Assembly (NCBI RefSeq): GCF_016937535.1
Contig: NZ_JAFHKK010000007.1
Coordinates: forward strand, 27,938-91,937
DNA: 64,000 bases
Source of the DNA: Sulfurospirillum tamanense
GTDB taxonomy: Bacteria; Campylobacterota; Campylobacteria; Campylobacterales; Campylobacteraceae
Direction of reading: 5' to 3'
The notes below the pieces were generated by a model. That model was given only the letters and a program-made list of their open reading frames with translations, did no database searches and had not been told where the DNA came from. The position numbers and the translations under genes are program-made. This document shows, piece after piece, positions 36,331 through 46,164 of the stretch (the stretch's first letter is position 1; the number at the start of each line of letters is the position of its first letter).

Positions 36331-38895
36331 ATGAAACCAAAACAAAAGCTCTTTAAGCATGTTTACATGTATGGGGCGCTTCTCTTTTTTATTTTTATAC
36401 TTTCTTTTATTGTTATCAATTTTACACAGCACTATCTTAACTTTAAACACACTTCCCAAAAAACCCAGCAAGACTATTTTGCCAACCAACACTACCTTCT
36501 TTCTTGGAAAGTTGGGCATTTTATTGAACGTATCCAAAACCGGCAACGCGACACCAAAAATCAAATCCATCGTCTCCTCCAAGAGGAAGTTCACAAGGCC
36601 CACGCCCTAGCAAGCAACCTTTACGCTACCTACCAACACTCCCTGCCAAAAGAAACTTTGCAAGAACTGATTGCCGAAGCATTACGTCCTGTGCGCTACA
36701 TGGAGGACACTGGGTATTTTTTTATCATAAGCGAAGACGGCGCCAAAATTCTTTTTCCCAATAAGCCCGAACAAGAAGGTGCGAACTACTTCCACGAGGC
36801 AAATGCGCACAAGCGCAATGTTTTTGGAGCATTAATGACAATTGGACAAACAACGAAAGAGGGGTTTTACAGCTACCAATGGGAAAAACCAAACAGCGAC
36901 AAAGCCCTCTTTGACAAAACCTCTTACGTTAAATACTTTGAGCCTTACGGCTGGATTATTGGGACAGGTGTCTACACTGACGACATCACTGCAACACTCC
37001 AGCAAAGCATTCTTTCTGAGATTGATGGTATGAACTTTGATGCTTTTGAGGAAAATTATTTGTTTGTAGGGCAATGGGATGGCACCGCCCTTACCCATCC
37101 AGCCAAAGGAAAAAACATGCTCGATGTGCAAGACGTTAATGGCAAATACGTCGTCCGAGCACTCATCGAAAAAGCCAAAGAAGGTGGTGGATTTATAGAA
37201 TACGTAATGCCAGACCTAGAGGACAAACGCACCCTCAATAAACTAAGTTACGTCCAAGCCATTCCCGAATGGCAATGGTATGTGGGTTCAGGGGTTTATA
37301 CCGATGATATTCAAAAGCAGATTGATTTTGAATATGCTAACTTGAAGCATGCCTTTGGCATTTGGCTGCTTGGGTCGCTCTTTTTATTTGGCATAGTAGC
37401 ACTGGTAATGGCACTGTTTTATCGGCGTTTTAGCCACCGTTTAAAAATGGACTTTGATGCTTTTTTTGCCTTTTTTGACTCTTTGGCCCACTACAATTAC
37501 CCTATCAACAAATCCCAGCTGAGGTTTTTAGAATTTGATGCTCTTGCCACCAGCGCCAATGCGATGCTTATGGAAAAATTGGATTTAGAAAAAAAACTGG
37601 CCCACTTAGCCCATCACGATGCCCTCACTTCGCTCCCCAATCGAACCCTTTTAAACGATCGCATTGAACGCGCCATTGCTGCTTGCAAGAGAGAAAAGCG
37701 TCTGATGGCACTTTGTTTTATCGACTTGGACAATTTTAAAAAAATCAACGATAGCTTCGGCCACTCCTATGGCGATGCTGCCTTGTTGCAAGTGGTCGAA
37801 CGGGTACGTGGTATTTTGCGTGAAACCGATACAATGGCACGCCTTGGTGGCGATGAGTTTGTCCTTGTTTTAGAAAATCTTGAACACAAACAAGATGCTG
37901 CTCGCATTTTGGAAAAAGTACAAAAAACCTTTGAAACAGCCTTTATGATACACCGCCAAACTTTCTTTCTTACTTCTAGTATCGGGGTGAGCTTTTACCC
38001 CAAAGATGGTGAAAACGGCGAGATACTTTTAAAAAATGCCGACCTTGCCATGTATAAAGCAAAGGCGAGTGGCAAAAATAACTTTTGTTTTTACGAACGC
38101 GCCCTATCAAGCGCTTCCTTGGAAATACTGACCATTGAAAATGAACTCAAATCTGCCATTGTCAAGGAGGAGTTTGAAGTGTATTACCAGCCTCAAATTC
38201 ACCTTCAAACAGGAAAATGCACAGGCTTTGAAGCTTTATTGCGTTGGAACCACCCCCAACAAGGCGTGCTAAGTCCCAACCGTTTTATCGCTTATGCGGA
38301 AGAGTCGCGCATGATTTTACCTATTGGGGCTTTTGTCCTCAAACAAGCCTGCCTTGACTTGGTGACTTTACAAAAAACGTTGGGCTTCAAAGGAAGAGTC
38401 TCTGTTAATGTTTCAGGTATTCAACTCGAACACGATGATTTCGTAAATACACTAGAGCATGTTTTAGCCCAAACAGGCATCAACCCAGACGCTCTTGAGC
38501 TAGAGATTACGGAGTCTGTTTTCATGAAAGATGCTTTGCGTTGGATTGCTATCTTGGACAACATCCGTGCCTTGGGTGTGAAAATTGCCATTGATGATTT
38601 TGGCACAGGGTATTCTTCTCTAAGCTATTTGCGTCGCCTTCCTGTGGATAAGCTCAAAATCGACATCTCTTTTGTGCGCGATTTACCCGAGCACAAAGAT
38701 GCCAGAGCCATTGCTAAAGCCATTATCGTTTTAGCCAAAAGCATGCAAATGACAACCTTGGCTGAGGGCATCGAAACCCCTGAACAAGCTGAGTTTTTAA
38801 TCCAAGAAGGGTGCAGCGAAGGTCAAGGTTTTTACTACCAAAAAGGGATGAATTTCTCCACCCTTAACACGTGGCTTATAGCCAACAGTAGGTGA
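36331..38895 (+). CDS. Cache-domain GGDEF-EAL cyclic-di-GMP protein
   Basis: An 854-residue inner-membrane signalling protein. A helix at about 12-35 and another near 345-370 enclose a periplasmic region with two Cache-like modules, each ending in a similar WxxGTGVYTDDI or WYVGSGVYTDDI strand, so it probably senses a small molecule. The GGDEF motif LGGDEF (about residue 504) and the EAL motif FEALLRW (about 633), with DDFGTGYSS and AEGIET, look catalytically intact. The ATG at 36331 has GGAAAG 8 nt upstream; the frame extends 11 codons further. A near copy of the palindrome lies close to its start (36363). Confidence 0.92.
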   Translation: MKPKQKLFKHVYMYGALLFFIFILSFIVINFTQHYLNFKHTSQKTQQDYFANQHYLLSWKVGHFIERIQNRQRDTKNQIHRLLQEEVHKAHALASNLYATYQHSLPKETLQELIAEALRPVRYMEDTGYFFIISEDGAKILFPNKPEQEGANYFHEANAHKRNVFGALMTIGQTTKEGFYSYQWEKPNSDKALFDKTSYVKYFEPYGWIIGTGVYTDDITATLQQSILSEIDGMNFDAFEENYLFVGQWDGTALTHPAKGKNMLDVQDVNGKYVVRALIEKAKEGGGFIEYVMPDLEDKRTLNKLSYVQAIPEWQWYVGSGVYTDDIQKQIDFEYANLKHAFGIWLLGSLFLFGIVALVMALFYRRFSHRLKMDFDAFFAFFDSLAHYNYPINKSQLRFLEFDALATSANAMLMEKLDLEKKLAHLAHHDALTSLPNRTLLNDRIERAIAACKREKRLMALCFIDLDNFKKINDSFGHSYGDAALLQVVERVRGILRETDTMARLGGDEFVLVLENLEHKQDAARILEKVQKTFETAFMIHRQTFFLTSSIGVSFYPKDGENGEILLKNADLAMYKAKASGKNNFCFYERALSSASLEILTIENELKSAIVKEEFEVYYQPQIHLQTGKCTGFEALLRWNHPQQGVLSPNRFIAYAEESRMILPIGAFVLKQACLDLVTLQKTLGFKGRVSVNVSGIQLEHDDFVNTLEHVLAQTGINPDALELEITESVFMKDALRWIAILDNIRALGVKIAIDDFGTGYSSLSYLRRLPVDKLKIDISFVRDLPEHKDARAIAKAIIVLAKSMQMTTLAEGIETPEQAEFLIQEGCSEGQGFYYQKGMNFSTLNTWLIANSR

Positions 38896-38946
38896 TTCAA
38901 CCCTTTACATGTAAAGACATTTAACCTCCATTTACCTCTTTTTTGC

Positions 38947-38952
38947 TATACT
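38947..38952 (+). promoter_or_regulatory. Extended -10 promoter of the BI-1 gene
   Basis: TATACT preceded by TTTTTTGC lies 40 nt before the ATG at 38992 and about 32 nt after a perfect TTACATGTAA (38905-38914). Confidence 0.65.
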
Positions 38953-38991
38953 ATCTCTTCGTAAAATTTATCATTTACACTAGGAGTAAAC

Positions 38992-39696
38992 ATGGCGTTG
39001 TACGACAGAGACTACATCCAAAACCAAGCCGCTGGAGGCTACGGTGAAAGTGCTGCACAGGCGCAAACAAGACTTTCGGTCTTTATTAAGCAAACCTATC
39101 AGCTTTTTGCCGCTTCCTTGCTTGCCGCAAGCGCTGGGGCGTATGTGGGCATTGGAATGGCCCCTGCCATCGCAGCGTGGTTTTGGCCCCTTGTGATTTT
39201 AGAGTTTGTCTGCTTGTTTGGACTGTATGCTGCCAAACGCAAAGCAGGACTTAACCTTGCCCTTTTATTTGGGTTTACCTTTTTAAGTGGCTTAACACTT
39301 ACTCCGTTACTCTCCAATATCCTTGGCATGCCAGGTGGAGCGGGTATTGTGGCGAACGCGTTTGCGCTCACTACGGTTGCTTTTGGTGGACTTTCCGTAT
39401 TTGCGATGAATACAAAACGTGATTTTAGTGCTATGGGCAAAATGCTCTTTATTGCGCTTATTATCATGATCGTAGCATCCTTGTTTAACATCTTTCTTGG
39501 TAGCCCAGTGTTTCAACTTGCTATCGCCAGTGGCGGGGCTTTGCTTTTTAGCGGGTTCATTTTGTACGACACGCAAAACATCATCAAAGGTGCGTATGAA
39601 ACTCCGATTGAGGGTGCTATTGCGTTGTATTTAGATTTTTTAAACCTTTTTGTTTCTTTGCTTCAAATCTTTGGCATTCTTGGAAACCGAGACTAA
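38992..39696 (+). CDS. Bax inhibitor-1 / YccA family membrane protein
   Basis: A 234-residue integral membrane protein with seven helices after a polar N-terminus of about 27 residues. It has the BI-1 features LFAASLLAASAGAYVGIGMA and FILYDTQNIIKGAYETPIEGAIALYLDFLNLF, the latter holding the conserved aspartates of the calcium-leak pore. In E. coli the relative YccA restrains FtsH. The ATG has AGGAG 7 nt upstream. The next gene starts 4 nt downstream. Confidence 0.92.
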   Translation: MALYDRDYIQNQAAGGYGESAAQAQTRLSVFIKQTYQLFAASLLAASAGAYVGIGMAPAIAAWFWPLVILEFVCLFGLYAAKRKAGLNLALLFGFTFLSGLTLTPLLSNILGMPGGAGIVANAFALTTVAFGGLSVFAMNTKRDFSAMGKMLFIALIIMIVASLFNIFLGSPVFQLAIASGGALLFSGFILYDTQNIIKGAYETPIEGAIALYLDFLNLFVSLLQIFGILGNRD

Positions 39697-39699
39697 GCG

Positions 39700-40092
39700 T
39701 TGAAATCCCTTCCGGCGAATGTACTTCGCATTCTTGACGCCAACCTTAACCGCCTTCGGGAGGGGTTGCGCGTCTTAGAAGACATCCGCCGTTACGGGTT
39801 TGATGACCAACCCCTTGCATTCAAACTTAAAGCATTGCGCCACGAAGCCAGACTTCCTGATGGTTTTGCCTTACTTCACGCCCGCGATATTCAAAATGAT
39901 GTCCTCAAAACCACCACTCACAGCGAAGCTTCGCGCGCTTCATTAGAGGGCATTGCCCTTGCCAACATCAAGCGTGCCCAAGAAAGCGCACGTGTTTTAG
40001 AAGAACTTTTAAAACTCGAAGACAGCGCTCAAGCGGAACGCTTTAAGCAGATTCGCTACGCCCTCTACGACATTGAAAAATCACTTTTTTAA
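39700..40092 (+). CDS. ThiD2-like thiamine biosynthesis protein
   Basis: A 130-residue protein matching the stand-alone version of the domain found at the N-terminus of some ThiE proteins: RILDANLNRLREGLRVLEDI, then HARDIQNDV and ANIKRAQESARVLEE. This domain (ThiD2) has been linked to HMP-phosphate kinase activity in thiamine synthesis. Older annotations call it thiamine-phosphate pyrophosphorylase, which is doubtful because no ThiE barrel is present. The start is TTG, 4 nt after the BI-1 gene. Confidence 0.72.
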   Translation: MKSLPANVLRILDANLNRLREGLRVLEDIRRYGFDDQPLAFKLKALRHEARLPDGFALLHARDIQNDVLKTTTHSEASRASLEGIALANIKRAQESARVLEELLKLEDSAQAERFKQIRYALYDIEKSLF

Positions 40093-40160
40093 CCAATTTT
40101 TAGCTACTTTTAGATAAAATCACCCTTCATCCTAAGCTTACATCAAAAGGAAATAGTATT

Positions 40161-40490
40161 ATGACCAGTCTTTTATTGGTTACCCAATTCGTTTTTACTG
40201 CAATTTTAACCGTTGCTGTCTTGTTGCAAAAAAGTTCATCCATTGGCCTTGGAGCTTACAGTGGAAGCAATGAGTCGCTTTTTGGCGCCAAAGGTCCTGC
40301 GGGATTTTTAGCAAAATTCACGTTTGCCATTGGCCTTCTCTTTGTGGTCAACACCCTTGCCCTTGGATATTTTTACAATACTGAGAAAAAAGACTCCATT
40401 GCTGAACAGATTCAAGGTATCGTTCCAAGCGCAATCCCCAGCACGCTTCCTCAGACCCAACAAGCACCCCAAGCGCCTAAGGCCGAATAG
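40161..40490 (+). CDS. secG: Preprotein translocase subunit SecG
   Basis: A 109-residue membrane subunit of the SecYEG channel. Two helices (LLLVTQFVFTAILTVAVLLQ and AKFTFAIGLLFVVNTLALGYF) flank the conserved loop with GLGAYSGSNESLFGAKGPAGFLAK. A flexible Pro/Gln-rich tail follows. The ATG has AAAAGGA upstream. The next gene starts 6 nt later. Confidence 0.93.
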   Translation: MTSLLLVTQFVFTAILTVAVLLQKSSSIGLGAYSGSNESLFGAKGPAGFLAKFTFAIGLLFVVNTLALGYFYNTEKKDSIAEQIQGIVPSAIPSTLPQTQQAPQAPKAE

Positions 40491-40495
40491 TCCTC

Positions 40496-41443
40496 ATGCG
40501 CTTTTTATTTCTTTGGTTAGTGGTGTGGTGTGTGCAAAGTGTTGCGGATGCACATCTGTTTGTCTACCACCGCTTTGGTGATGACAGGCACCCCTCAACC
40601 AATATCCCCACCGAAAAACTTCGTGAACAATTTACCTACTTTAAAGAGCGCGGGTATAAAGTTGTTCCTCTTGAAGATGTTGTGCAGCGCATTCACGCTA
40701 AAGAGGCCATTCCTGACACATGGGTCGTACTGACCATTGACGATAATTACAAAAGCTTTTATGACAACGGTTTAGCGCTTTTTAAAGAATTTGGATACCC
40801 TTTTACGCTATTTGTTTACACAGGTGCCACCCAACGAGGCTATGGAGATTATGCAACGTGGGAACAGTTGCATGAGATTGGCAAATATGGGGAGCTTGCT
40901 TTTCACTCCCATGAACACCCAAACATGACCCAGCTTGATGATGACGCACTCAAAAAAGATTTTGAAACAGGTATGGCGCTTTTTGAAAAGCATCTGGGTA
41001 AAAAAGCACGCTATTTTAGCTACCCTTACGGCGAATACGATGAGCGCGTCAAAGCTATTGCCTCTTCTTACGATTTTGAGGCCATTATAAACCAAAACAT
41101 GGGAGCCGTCTCCCATCAAAGCGATCTTCTCAATCTTGACCGCTCTGCCTTAGGCGAAAACTCCAACCTTGGAACCCTTCTTAGCTACCGTCATTTAAAT
41201 GCCAAATGGTTGGCACCAAAAACCTATCCTAAAGATTCCAAACTAAACACGGTAGAAGTAGAAATTCAAGAGAAAACAAAGCAAGCAGGGCTCTATATCA
41301 CTGGCCTTGGATGGCAAGAAATACCCGTAGAAGAAGGCATTATCCGTTATACTGTCGACCAAACACTCACCCATGACCGTACGCGACTCATTTTGAGTGT
41401 TGGAAAAAAAATTAGCACCCATATTCTCATAAAGGACCACTAA
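40496..41443 (+). CDS. Secreted polysaccharide deacetylase family protein
   Basis: A 315-residue protein with a signal peptide ([19 protein letters not shown]). The NodB-type fold is shown by LTIDDNYKS, which resembles the usual TFDDG metal motif but has Asn where Gly is usual, and by FHSHEHP, which supplies the HxxxH-type histidines. It would remove acetyl groups from an envelope or extracellular glycan; the substrate is unknown. Its stop overlaps the frr start (TAATG). No strong ribosome site is visible, so it probably depends on coupling to secG. Confidence 0.87.
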   Translation: MRFLFLWLVVWCVQSVADAHLFVYHRFGDDRHPSTNIPTEKLREQFTYFKERGYKVVPLEDVVQRIHAKEAIPDTWVVLTIDDNYKSFYDNGLALFKEFGYPFTLFVYTGATQRGYGDYATWEQLHEIGKYGELAFHSHEHPNMTQLDDDALKKDFETGMALFEKHLGKKARYFSYPYGEYDERVKAIASSYDFEAIINQNMGAVSHQSDLLNLDRSALGENSNLGTLLSYRHLNAKWLAPKTYPKDSKLNTVEVEIQEKTKQAGLYITGLGWQEIPVEEGIIRYTVDQTLTHDRTRLILSVGKKISTHILIKDH

Positions 41444-42000
41444 TGTTAGAGGAAATTTTCTTCGAGCAAGAAGAACACGCGGCCAAAAGTATCGACGCCC
41501 TAAAACGTGACTTTGGAACCTTGCGCACCGGCAAAGTTTCGGTTAATATCCTTGACAATATTCAAGTTAATTACTACGGAACACCCACAGCACTCAACCA
41601 AGTTGCCACGGTGCTCGCCAGTGATGCCACCACCATTAGCATCACGCCATGGGAAAAAAACATGGTTAAAGAGATTGAGACATCTATTCGTGCGGCAAAC
41701 ATTGGTGTAAACCCTAACAATGACGGCGTAAGCATCAAGCTCTATTTTCCACCCATGACCGTAGAACAACGTCAAGACAACGTCAAAAAAGCCAAAGCCA
41801 TGTGCGAAAAAGCCAAAGTGGCTATCCGCAACGTGCGCAAAGACGCCAATGACAAAATCAAAAAACTCGAAAAAGAGAAAGAGATTACCGAAGACGAATC
41901 AAAAAAAGCCCACGATGATGTGCAAAAAATCACGGACACTTATGTGGAAAAAGTAGACCAAGCCTTCAAAGAAAAAGAAGCTGAATTGCTAAAAGTATAA
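41443..42000 (+). CDS. frr: Ribosome recycling factor
   Basis: Releases ribosomes from mRNA after termination, together with EF-G. The 185-residue length is typical. Family features are [20 protein letters not shown] near the start and [21 protein letters not shown] in the three-helix bundle. It overlaps the deacetylase gene by one base and sits 2 nt before pyrE. Confidence 0.97.
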   Translation: MLEEIFFEQEEHAAKSIDALKRDFGTLRTGKVSVNILDNIQVNYYGTPTALNQVATVLASDATTISITPWEKNMVKEIETSIRAANIGVNPNNDGVSIKLYFPPMTVEQRQDNVKKAKAMCEKAKVAIRNVRKDANDKIKKLEKEKEITEDESKKAHDDVQKITDTYVEKVDQAFKEKEAELLKV

Positions 42001-42002
42001 CC

Positions 42003-42611
42003 ATGAACCTCGAAGCACTTTACAAAGAAGCGGGCGCCTATCTTGAAGGGCATTTTCTCCTCAGCAGCGGCAACCACTCGCAATTTTACCTCCAAAGCGC
42101 CAAGGTATTGGAAGACCCCAAGCTTGCAGGCAAACTTGCCGAAGCTCTAGCACAACAAATTCATGACGCGGGCTTAGAGATCGACACGGTTTGCTCTCCG
42201 GCTTTGGGCGGAGTGCTCGCAGGCTATGAACTGGCGCGGGCTTTACATGTAAGGTTTATTTTCACTGAGCGCGTCAACGGTGCAATGCAACTGCGCCGCG
42301 GGTTTGACGTTGCGCCCAATGAGCGGATTTTAGTCTGTGAAGACATCATCACCACAGGAGGTTCCGCCCTAGAAGCGGCAGCTTGTGTGGAAGCATTGGG
42401 GGCTAAAGTGCTTGGTTTTGCGGCCTTAGCCAACCGAGGATTCTGCAAACGTGCGGGTAGCAAACTCCCTGCAAGCCCTACATGTAAACTTCCTGACGAC
42501 GCGCCTTTTTTTGCTCTGGGGGACTTTACCTTTGATATTTATAGCCCAGAACAATGTCCTTTGTGTCAAGACGGCTCCTCTGCCATCAAACCCGGTAGCA
42601 GAGGAAACTAG
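42003..42611 (+). CDS. pyrE: Orotate phosphoribosyltransferase
   Basis: Makes OMP from orotate and PRPP in pyrimidine synthesis. The 202-residue protein has the PRPP-binding motif [12 protein letters not shown] at about residues 112-123 and the N-terminal [15 protein letters not shown]. It contains one perfect palindrome copy (42243, Leu-His-Val) and one near copy (42478). The stop overlaps the next GTG start. Confidence 0.96.
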   Translation: MNLEALYKEAGAYLEGHFLLSSGNHSQFYLQSAKVLEDPKLAGKLAEALAQQIHDAGLEIDTVCSPALGGVLAGYELARALHVRFIFTERVNGAMQLRRGFDVAPNERILVCEDIITTGGSALEAAACVEALGAKVLGFAALANRGFCKRAGSKLPASPTCKLPDDAPFFALGDFTFDIYSPEQCPLCQDGSSAIKPGSRGN

Positions 42612-43072
42612 TGCGTTGGCGCAACCTCAAGCAAGGCAAAAAAGCACCTCCTAAAGGGCCAAAGCCTTGCGCACCCCTTGCGCCTTGGCCTTCTCGCGTG
42701 AAAGCTTTTATCATCGATGTGTTTATGATCTACCTTCCTTTGCTGTACATTACAACCTACGGTATTTTGGGAAGCAAAGAAGCGTTTCAATCCAATCAAT
42801 TCGCAATCTTTCTTGTGGTGCTTTTGTTCGGCGCGATTTTAGCACTCTTTCAAAGCCGCTCAGGCCAAAGCCCCGGCTACCGCTTGTACCGTTTGCGCCT
42901 TATCGACACGCGCACCCAAAAACCGCCCACTTTTTTCATGGCACTCGCGCGCTATGCTCTTTTTTTAGTAGCGGGTACTTCGCTGGTGGGCGTGATGCTT
43001 TCTCCTTTTCGCAAAGACGGCAAAAACCTCCACGACCTTCTTACCCCTACCCAACCTACTGCTGTTGCTTAA
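42611..43072 (+). CDS. RDD-family membrane protein
   Basis: A 153-residue protein. A basic N-terminus (KQGKKAPPKGPK) is followed by WPSRVKAFIIDVFMIYLPLLY, the Arg-Asp helix of RDD proteins, and two further helices. GYRLYRLRLIDTRTQKPPTF is the usual second conserved block. Function is unknown; related proteins have been tied to ion transport or protein insertion. The start is GTG, overlapping the pyrE stop. Confidence 0.85.
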   Translation: MRWRNLKQGKKAPPKGPKPCAPLAPWPSRVKAFIIDVFMIYLPLLYITTYGILGSKEAFQSNQFAIFLVVLLFGAILALFQSRSGQSPGYRLYRLRLIDTRTQKPPTFFMALARYALFLVAGTSLVGVMLSPFRKDGKNLHDLLTPTQPTAVA

Positions 43073-44155
43073 ATGTTTTTTCGTATTTCTGGGTTTTTTT
43101 ATTTTTACTTTTCCATCGTGGGTGTTTATGTCATTTTTCTACCCAAAATCCTTCAAACCCTAGGCTACACCAGTGCGCAAATTGGCCTTGTTTTTGCCAT
43201 CGCACCTTTAACACGTTTTATCGTTCCTTTTTTCTTTCAAAAGTGGTTTTCCCTCACCCAGCAAGTATTCTACGGTGCATTGGGGCTTGCCCTCGTGAGC
43301 GCCTTGCTCTTTTATGTTACCTTGCCTCACGTGTGGTTATTTTTGATTCCCAACATGCTTTTTGGAGGAGCGCTTGGGCTTATTTTGCCCTTTATTGAAA
43401 CCTACTCGTTGGAGTTTTTAGGCAAAGCACGCTTTGGAAAAGCACGGTTGTTTGGCTCTCTTGGGTTTATGATGGTGGGCATTGTGCTGGCCATGCTACT
43501 TGAAAACCCTTACATGGGCTTGCATTTTTTTCTTGCGGGAGTCTCTTTAATGGTCTGTTTTGGGCTACTCATTACCCTAAAAAATAGCCATTTCACTTCA
43601 CCCAATACCGCACACGGCGGAAGCATTAACCTTAGGTCTCAGTTGGGCTTTTGGGTGAGTTTATTTTTGATGCAGGTGAGTTTTGGGGCATTTTATAATT
43701 TTTTTACCATCTACCAAACCGACTACGGCGTTAGCCTCACTGTGACGAGCTGGATGTGGGCCTTTGGGGTGATTTGTGAAATCGGGTTGTTTTATTTTCA
43801 AGGGCCCATTTTGCAAAAATACGGTCTTTTAGGGTTGGTGCAATTTTCTACTCTCATGACAGCGTTACGGTGGCTTATTTTATTTATCTTTCCAGGGTCT
43901 GTGGTGTTTGCTTTTATCTCTCAAGCCTTTCACGCCTTTAGTTTTGCCCTTCACCATACCGCAGCCTTTAGCTATTTGCACTCTGTTTACGCCAACCGTC
44001 GGCTGGCGGCGCAGTTTTACTATGGGTTTTCTTTTGGGCTAGGGGGCTTTACGGGTGCGCTGATTGCAGGGTGGGTGTACGGGCCTTATCTGTATTTGGT
44101 AGCAAGCGCCATAGCTTTTTTGGGGTTTTTAGCCTGCAGGTTTTTACCGCGCTAG
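43073..44155 (+). CDS. MFS transporter of the MFS_1-like group
   Basis: A 360-residue membrane protein with about eleven or twelve helices. It begins MFFRISGFFYFYFSIVGVYVIFLP and has the MFS loop GKARLFGSLGFMMVGI. It resembles the 3-phenylpropionate/nucleoside type permeases, but the substrate is unknown. It starts directly after the RDD gene stop. Its 3' end overlaps the FliL-like gene by 12 nt. Confidence 0.85.
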   Translation: MFFRISGFFYFYFSIVGVYVIFLPKILQTLGYTSAQIGLVFAIAPLTRFIVPFFFQKWFSLTQQVFYGALGLALVSALLFYVTLPHVWLFLIPNMLFGGALGLILPFIETYSLEFLGKARFGKARLFGSLGFMMVGIVLAMLLENPYMGLHFFLAGVSLMVCFGLLITLKNSHFTSPNTAHGGSINLRSQLGFWVSLFLMQVSFGAFYNFFTIYQTDYGVSLTVTSWMWAFGVICEIGLFYFQGPILQKYGLLGLVQFSTLMTALRWLILFIFPGSVVFAFISQAFHAFSFALHHTAAFSYLHSVYANRRLAAQFYYGFSFGLGGFTGALIAGWVYGPYLYLVASAIAFLGFLACRFLPR

Positions 44156-44584
44156 CACGAAATTTTGAAAATACACGCCTTCTAGCTCAAGGCCAAGCTG
44201 TTGTCTCGCTTCTTGTTTAATGCGCTCTTTAAACTGCTCTTTTCCCTGAGGCGTGGCTAAAACGTCCCCATCTTCTGCTGATGCAATATGCAAGACCAAT
44301 CGACGCAAAGGCTCTCTTAGTCTGTCTACTTCTGCTTTGGCGGCACGATTTCCTGCTTTAACCGCAATTTCTGCTTTTAAAAAACTGTAAGGCCCCTTGG
44401 AAAGATTAATCAAAATTTGGTCAAGACCCGTCTCCAAAGGATCGGTACTAATGCGTGCACTCGCGGGCTTTGCTCCCACGCCAAAACGCGGCCCTTCTTT
44501 GAAAAATGTCCCGTAAATCAAATAGGTCATGGCCATCACAATGACAACAACGAGAGCGATCTTGCCTACCTTATATCCACCCAT
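44144..44584 (-). CDS. FliL-like flagellar basal-body associated protein
   Basis: A 146-residue protein with an N-terminal membrane anchor (VGKIALVVVIVMAMTYLIYG) and a periplasmic domain. The FliL pattern YSFLKAEIAVKAG..., then VLATPQGKEQFKERIKQEA, then VYFQNFVLA at the extreme C-terminus supports the call. FliL links motor torque to the stator. The ATG has AAGGAG 6 nt upstream. A TGCTATAAT promoter-like sequence lies upstream on the minus strand. It is a short family member, and its distance from the hook cluster is normal for this group. Confidence 0.75.
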   Translation of the reverse strand: MGGYKVGKIALVVVIVMAMTYLIYGTFFKEGPRFGVGAKPASARISTDPLETGLDQILINLSKGPYSFLKAEIAVKAGNRAAKAEVDRLREPLRRLVLHIASAEDGDVLATPQGKEQFKERIKQEARQQLGLELEGVYFQNFVLAR

Positions 44585-44703
44585 ACTTAGCTCCTTGAAA
44601 CCTAGAGGCGTATTATAGCACGGGCCAAGTTAACTCCTCAAATAAAGACTCTTTTTATCCGCTTTTACCTATACTGTTGTAACATTATCACAAAGGAATC
44701 ACT

Positions 44704-45204
44704 ATGGCTCAAACTGCTCTCAAAGGATCTCCCGTTTCACTCGCAGGAACACAACTTAATGTTGGCGATCTTGCCCCTTCAGTCACCGTTATTGGAAAAG
44801 ATTTAGGAGAAATCACTGTAGGTGGCAGCAAAGGCAAAAAGCAACTGCTTGTTGTTGTTCCTTCTCTTGATACCGCTGTGTGTGCCTCAGAAACGCGCAA
44901 ATTTAACGTCGAAGCCGCCAAAACACCCGACACAGAAGTTACCATCGTCTCTATGGACCTTCCTTTTGCTATGGGGCGTTTTTGTACCACAGAGGGCATT
45001 GAAAATCTTGCCGTTGGCAGCGACTTTAGAAACAAAGCCTTTGCCTCTTCTTATGGAGTTTTACTCGCCGATGGGCCTTTAGCTGGCCTTACATGTAGAG
45101 CTGTTTTTGTGGTAGACGCTCAGGGTAAAATCACCTATAAAGAGATTGTTCCTGAAATCACCGCTGAACCCGATTACGAAGCTGCACTGGCAGCATTACG
45201 CTAA
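44704..45204 (+). CDS. tpx: Thiol peroxidase
   Basis: A 166-residue atypical 2-Cys peroxiredoxin that reduces hydrogen and lipid peroxides using thioredoxin. The peroxidatic cysteine is in PSLDTAVCASETRKFN (about residue 60) and the resolving cysteine in RFCTTEGIENL (about 95). A TATACT -10-like hexamer is at 44670-44675 and a terminator follows the gene, so it is probably monocistronic. A near copy of the palindrome is inside (45089, Leu-Thr-Cys). Confidence 0.95.
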   Translation: MAQTALKGSPVSLAGTQLNVGDLAPSVTVIGKDLGEITVGGSKGKKQLLVVVPSLDTAVCASETRKFNVEAAKTPDTEVTIVSMDLPFAMGRFCTTEGIENLAVGSDFRNKAFASSYGVLLADGPLAGLTCRAVFVVDAQGKITYKEIVPEITAEPDYEAALAALR

Positions 45205-45207
45205 CCT

Positions 45208-46164
45208 TTAGCCCGCTTCATGCGGGCTTTTAAGTCCTAATGCCTCCACAGTTCCATACATCAAAGCAAGCATTTGCGCGTGTTTTTCCACTGTTTTAAA
45301 CGCGCCAAGAGGTTGGGAGAGTGCTGGCTCAAAGCTTGGCTTCCCATAAGAAAATCCCAGAAAAATATGCCCCGCAATAAAGCTTACATGTAAAGGTGTT
45401 TTTGCGTGATTTTTGAGTGCCAATAACCGCTCCATTATCACAGGAGAGAGAAGATAACGGGCTTCAATTTGATCCTCACTAAACACAACAAAAGCACGCT
45501 CAAAGTTAGGATTGTCCAACTTAACCAGCGCCCCGCGCCTATCAAGTCCCTGCACAAGCGTTCCAAAATCTCCCAATATTTTTTGAGCCACATCGGGCAA
45601 AACCCAGGTTTTTTTGTGAAAGAGCCTAGGAAAAGGTGCCATGAAAAAAAACCCTTCAAAAAGGGTATGGCGTGTGGATTTACCTTTGGTGTTTTTAGTG
45701 GTGTATGTTGCTTTGACATCGCTCCACGTCACCTCTACACCCGCGATGTTTCCCTTAACCAAATCGTCTCCACCGTAGGTGTCAAAATCCCGTGTAAAAA
45801 ACGCCGCTTGTCTAAACATGTGAGGGCTCATGTGGCCTTGTGGCGCATAAGAAAGCCCCAAATACTCGACCATGCGGCCGATGAGATGCTCCTTAAAAAG
45901 CCCACAAAAGGTGCGTGTGAGGTGTTTTTCGTGCAACATGCACCCCGCGCTCCCAAGCGTCAAAGCAAAAAAGAGCGCAAAAAGGTGTTCTTCTTTAAAA
46001 AGGGTGTTGACAAAGACCAAAAACAGCAACCCCGCCCCAAGTGCCCAATAGACCCTGGAGCTCTTAACCCGCGCGTAAGCCTCAAGACGCTGCGTTTCTA
46101 AAAAAGAGATTTCTTCTTTCAGTGTCGTGTAAAAATAATCAAGTAATGCGCCGTACATGGTCAC
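45208..46164 (-). CDS. DUF3137-domain membrane protein
   Basis: A 318-residue protein with two adjacent hydrophobic helices near residues 37-75 (VYWALGAGLLFLVFVNTLF), followed by a long soluble domain with VEVTWSDVKATY and VFSEDQIEARYLLSP, as in DUF3137 proteins, which often sit beside LemA. Function is unknown. The start is GTG, overlapping the LemA stop (GTGA). One palindrome copy encodes Leu-His-Val. Confidence 0.82.
   Translation of the reverse strand: MTMYGALLDYFYTTLKEEISFLETQRLEAYARVKSSRVYWALGAGLLFLVFVNTLFKEEHLFALFFALTLGSAGCMLHEKHLTRTFCGLFKEHLIGRMVEYLGLSYAPQGHMSPHMFRQAAFFTRDFDTYGGDDLVKGNIAGVEVTWSDVKATYTTKNTKGKSTRHTLFEGFFFMAPFPRLFHKKTWVLPDVAQKILGDFGTLVQGLDRRGALVKLDNPNFERAFVVFSEDQIEARYLLSPVIMERLLALKNHAKTPLHVSFIAGHIFLGFSYGKPSFEPALSQPLGAFKTVEKHAQMLALMYGTVEALGLKSPHEAG
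45210..45228 (+). terminator. Terminator after tpx, overlapping the DUF3137 stop
   Basis: AGCCCGC (45210-45216) and GCGGGCT (45222-45228) with loop TTCAT, followed by TTTTAA. The minus-strand stop of the DUF3137 gene (45208-45210) touches the stem. Confidence 0.85.

Noticed and set aside
42667..43398. 243-codon frame across the RDD and MFS genes
   Set aside because: It is out of frame with two well-supported membrane proteins, has an odd Cys/Phe-rich composition and no ribosome site.
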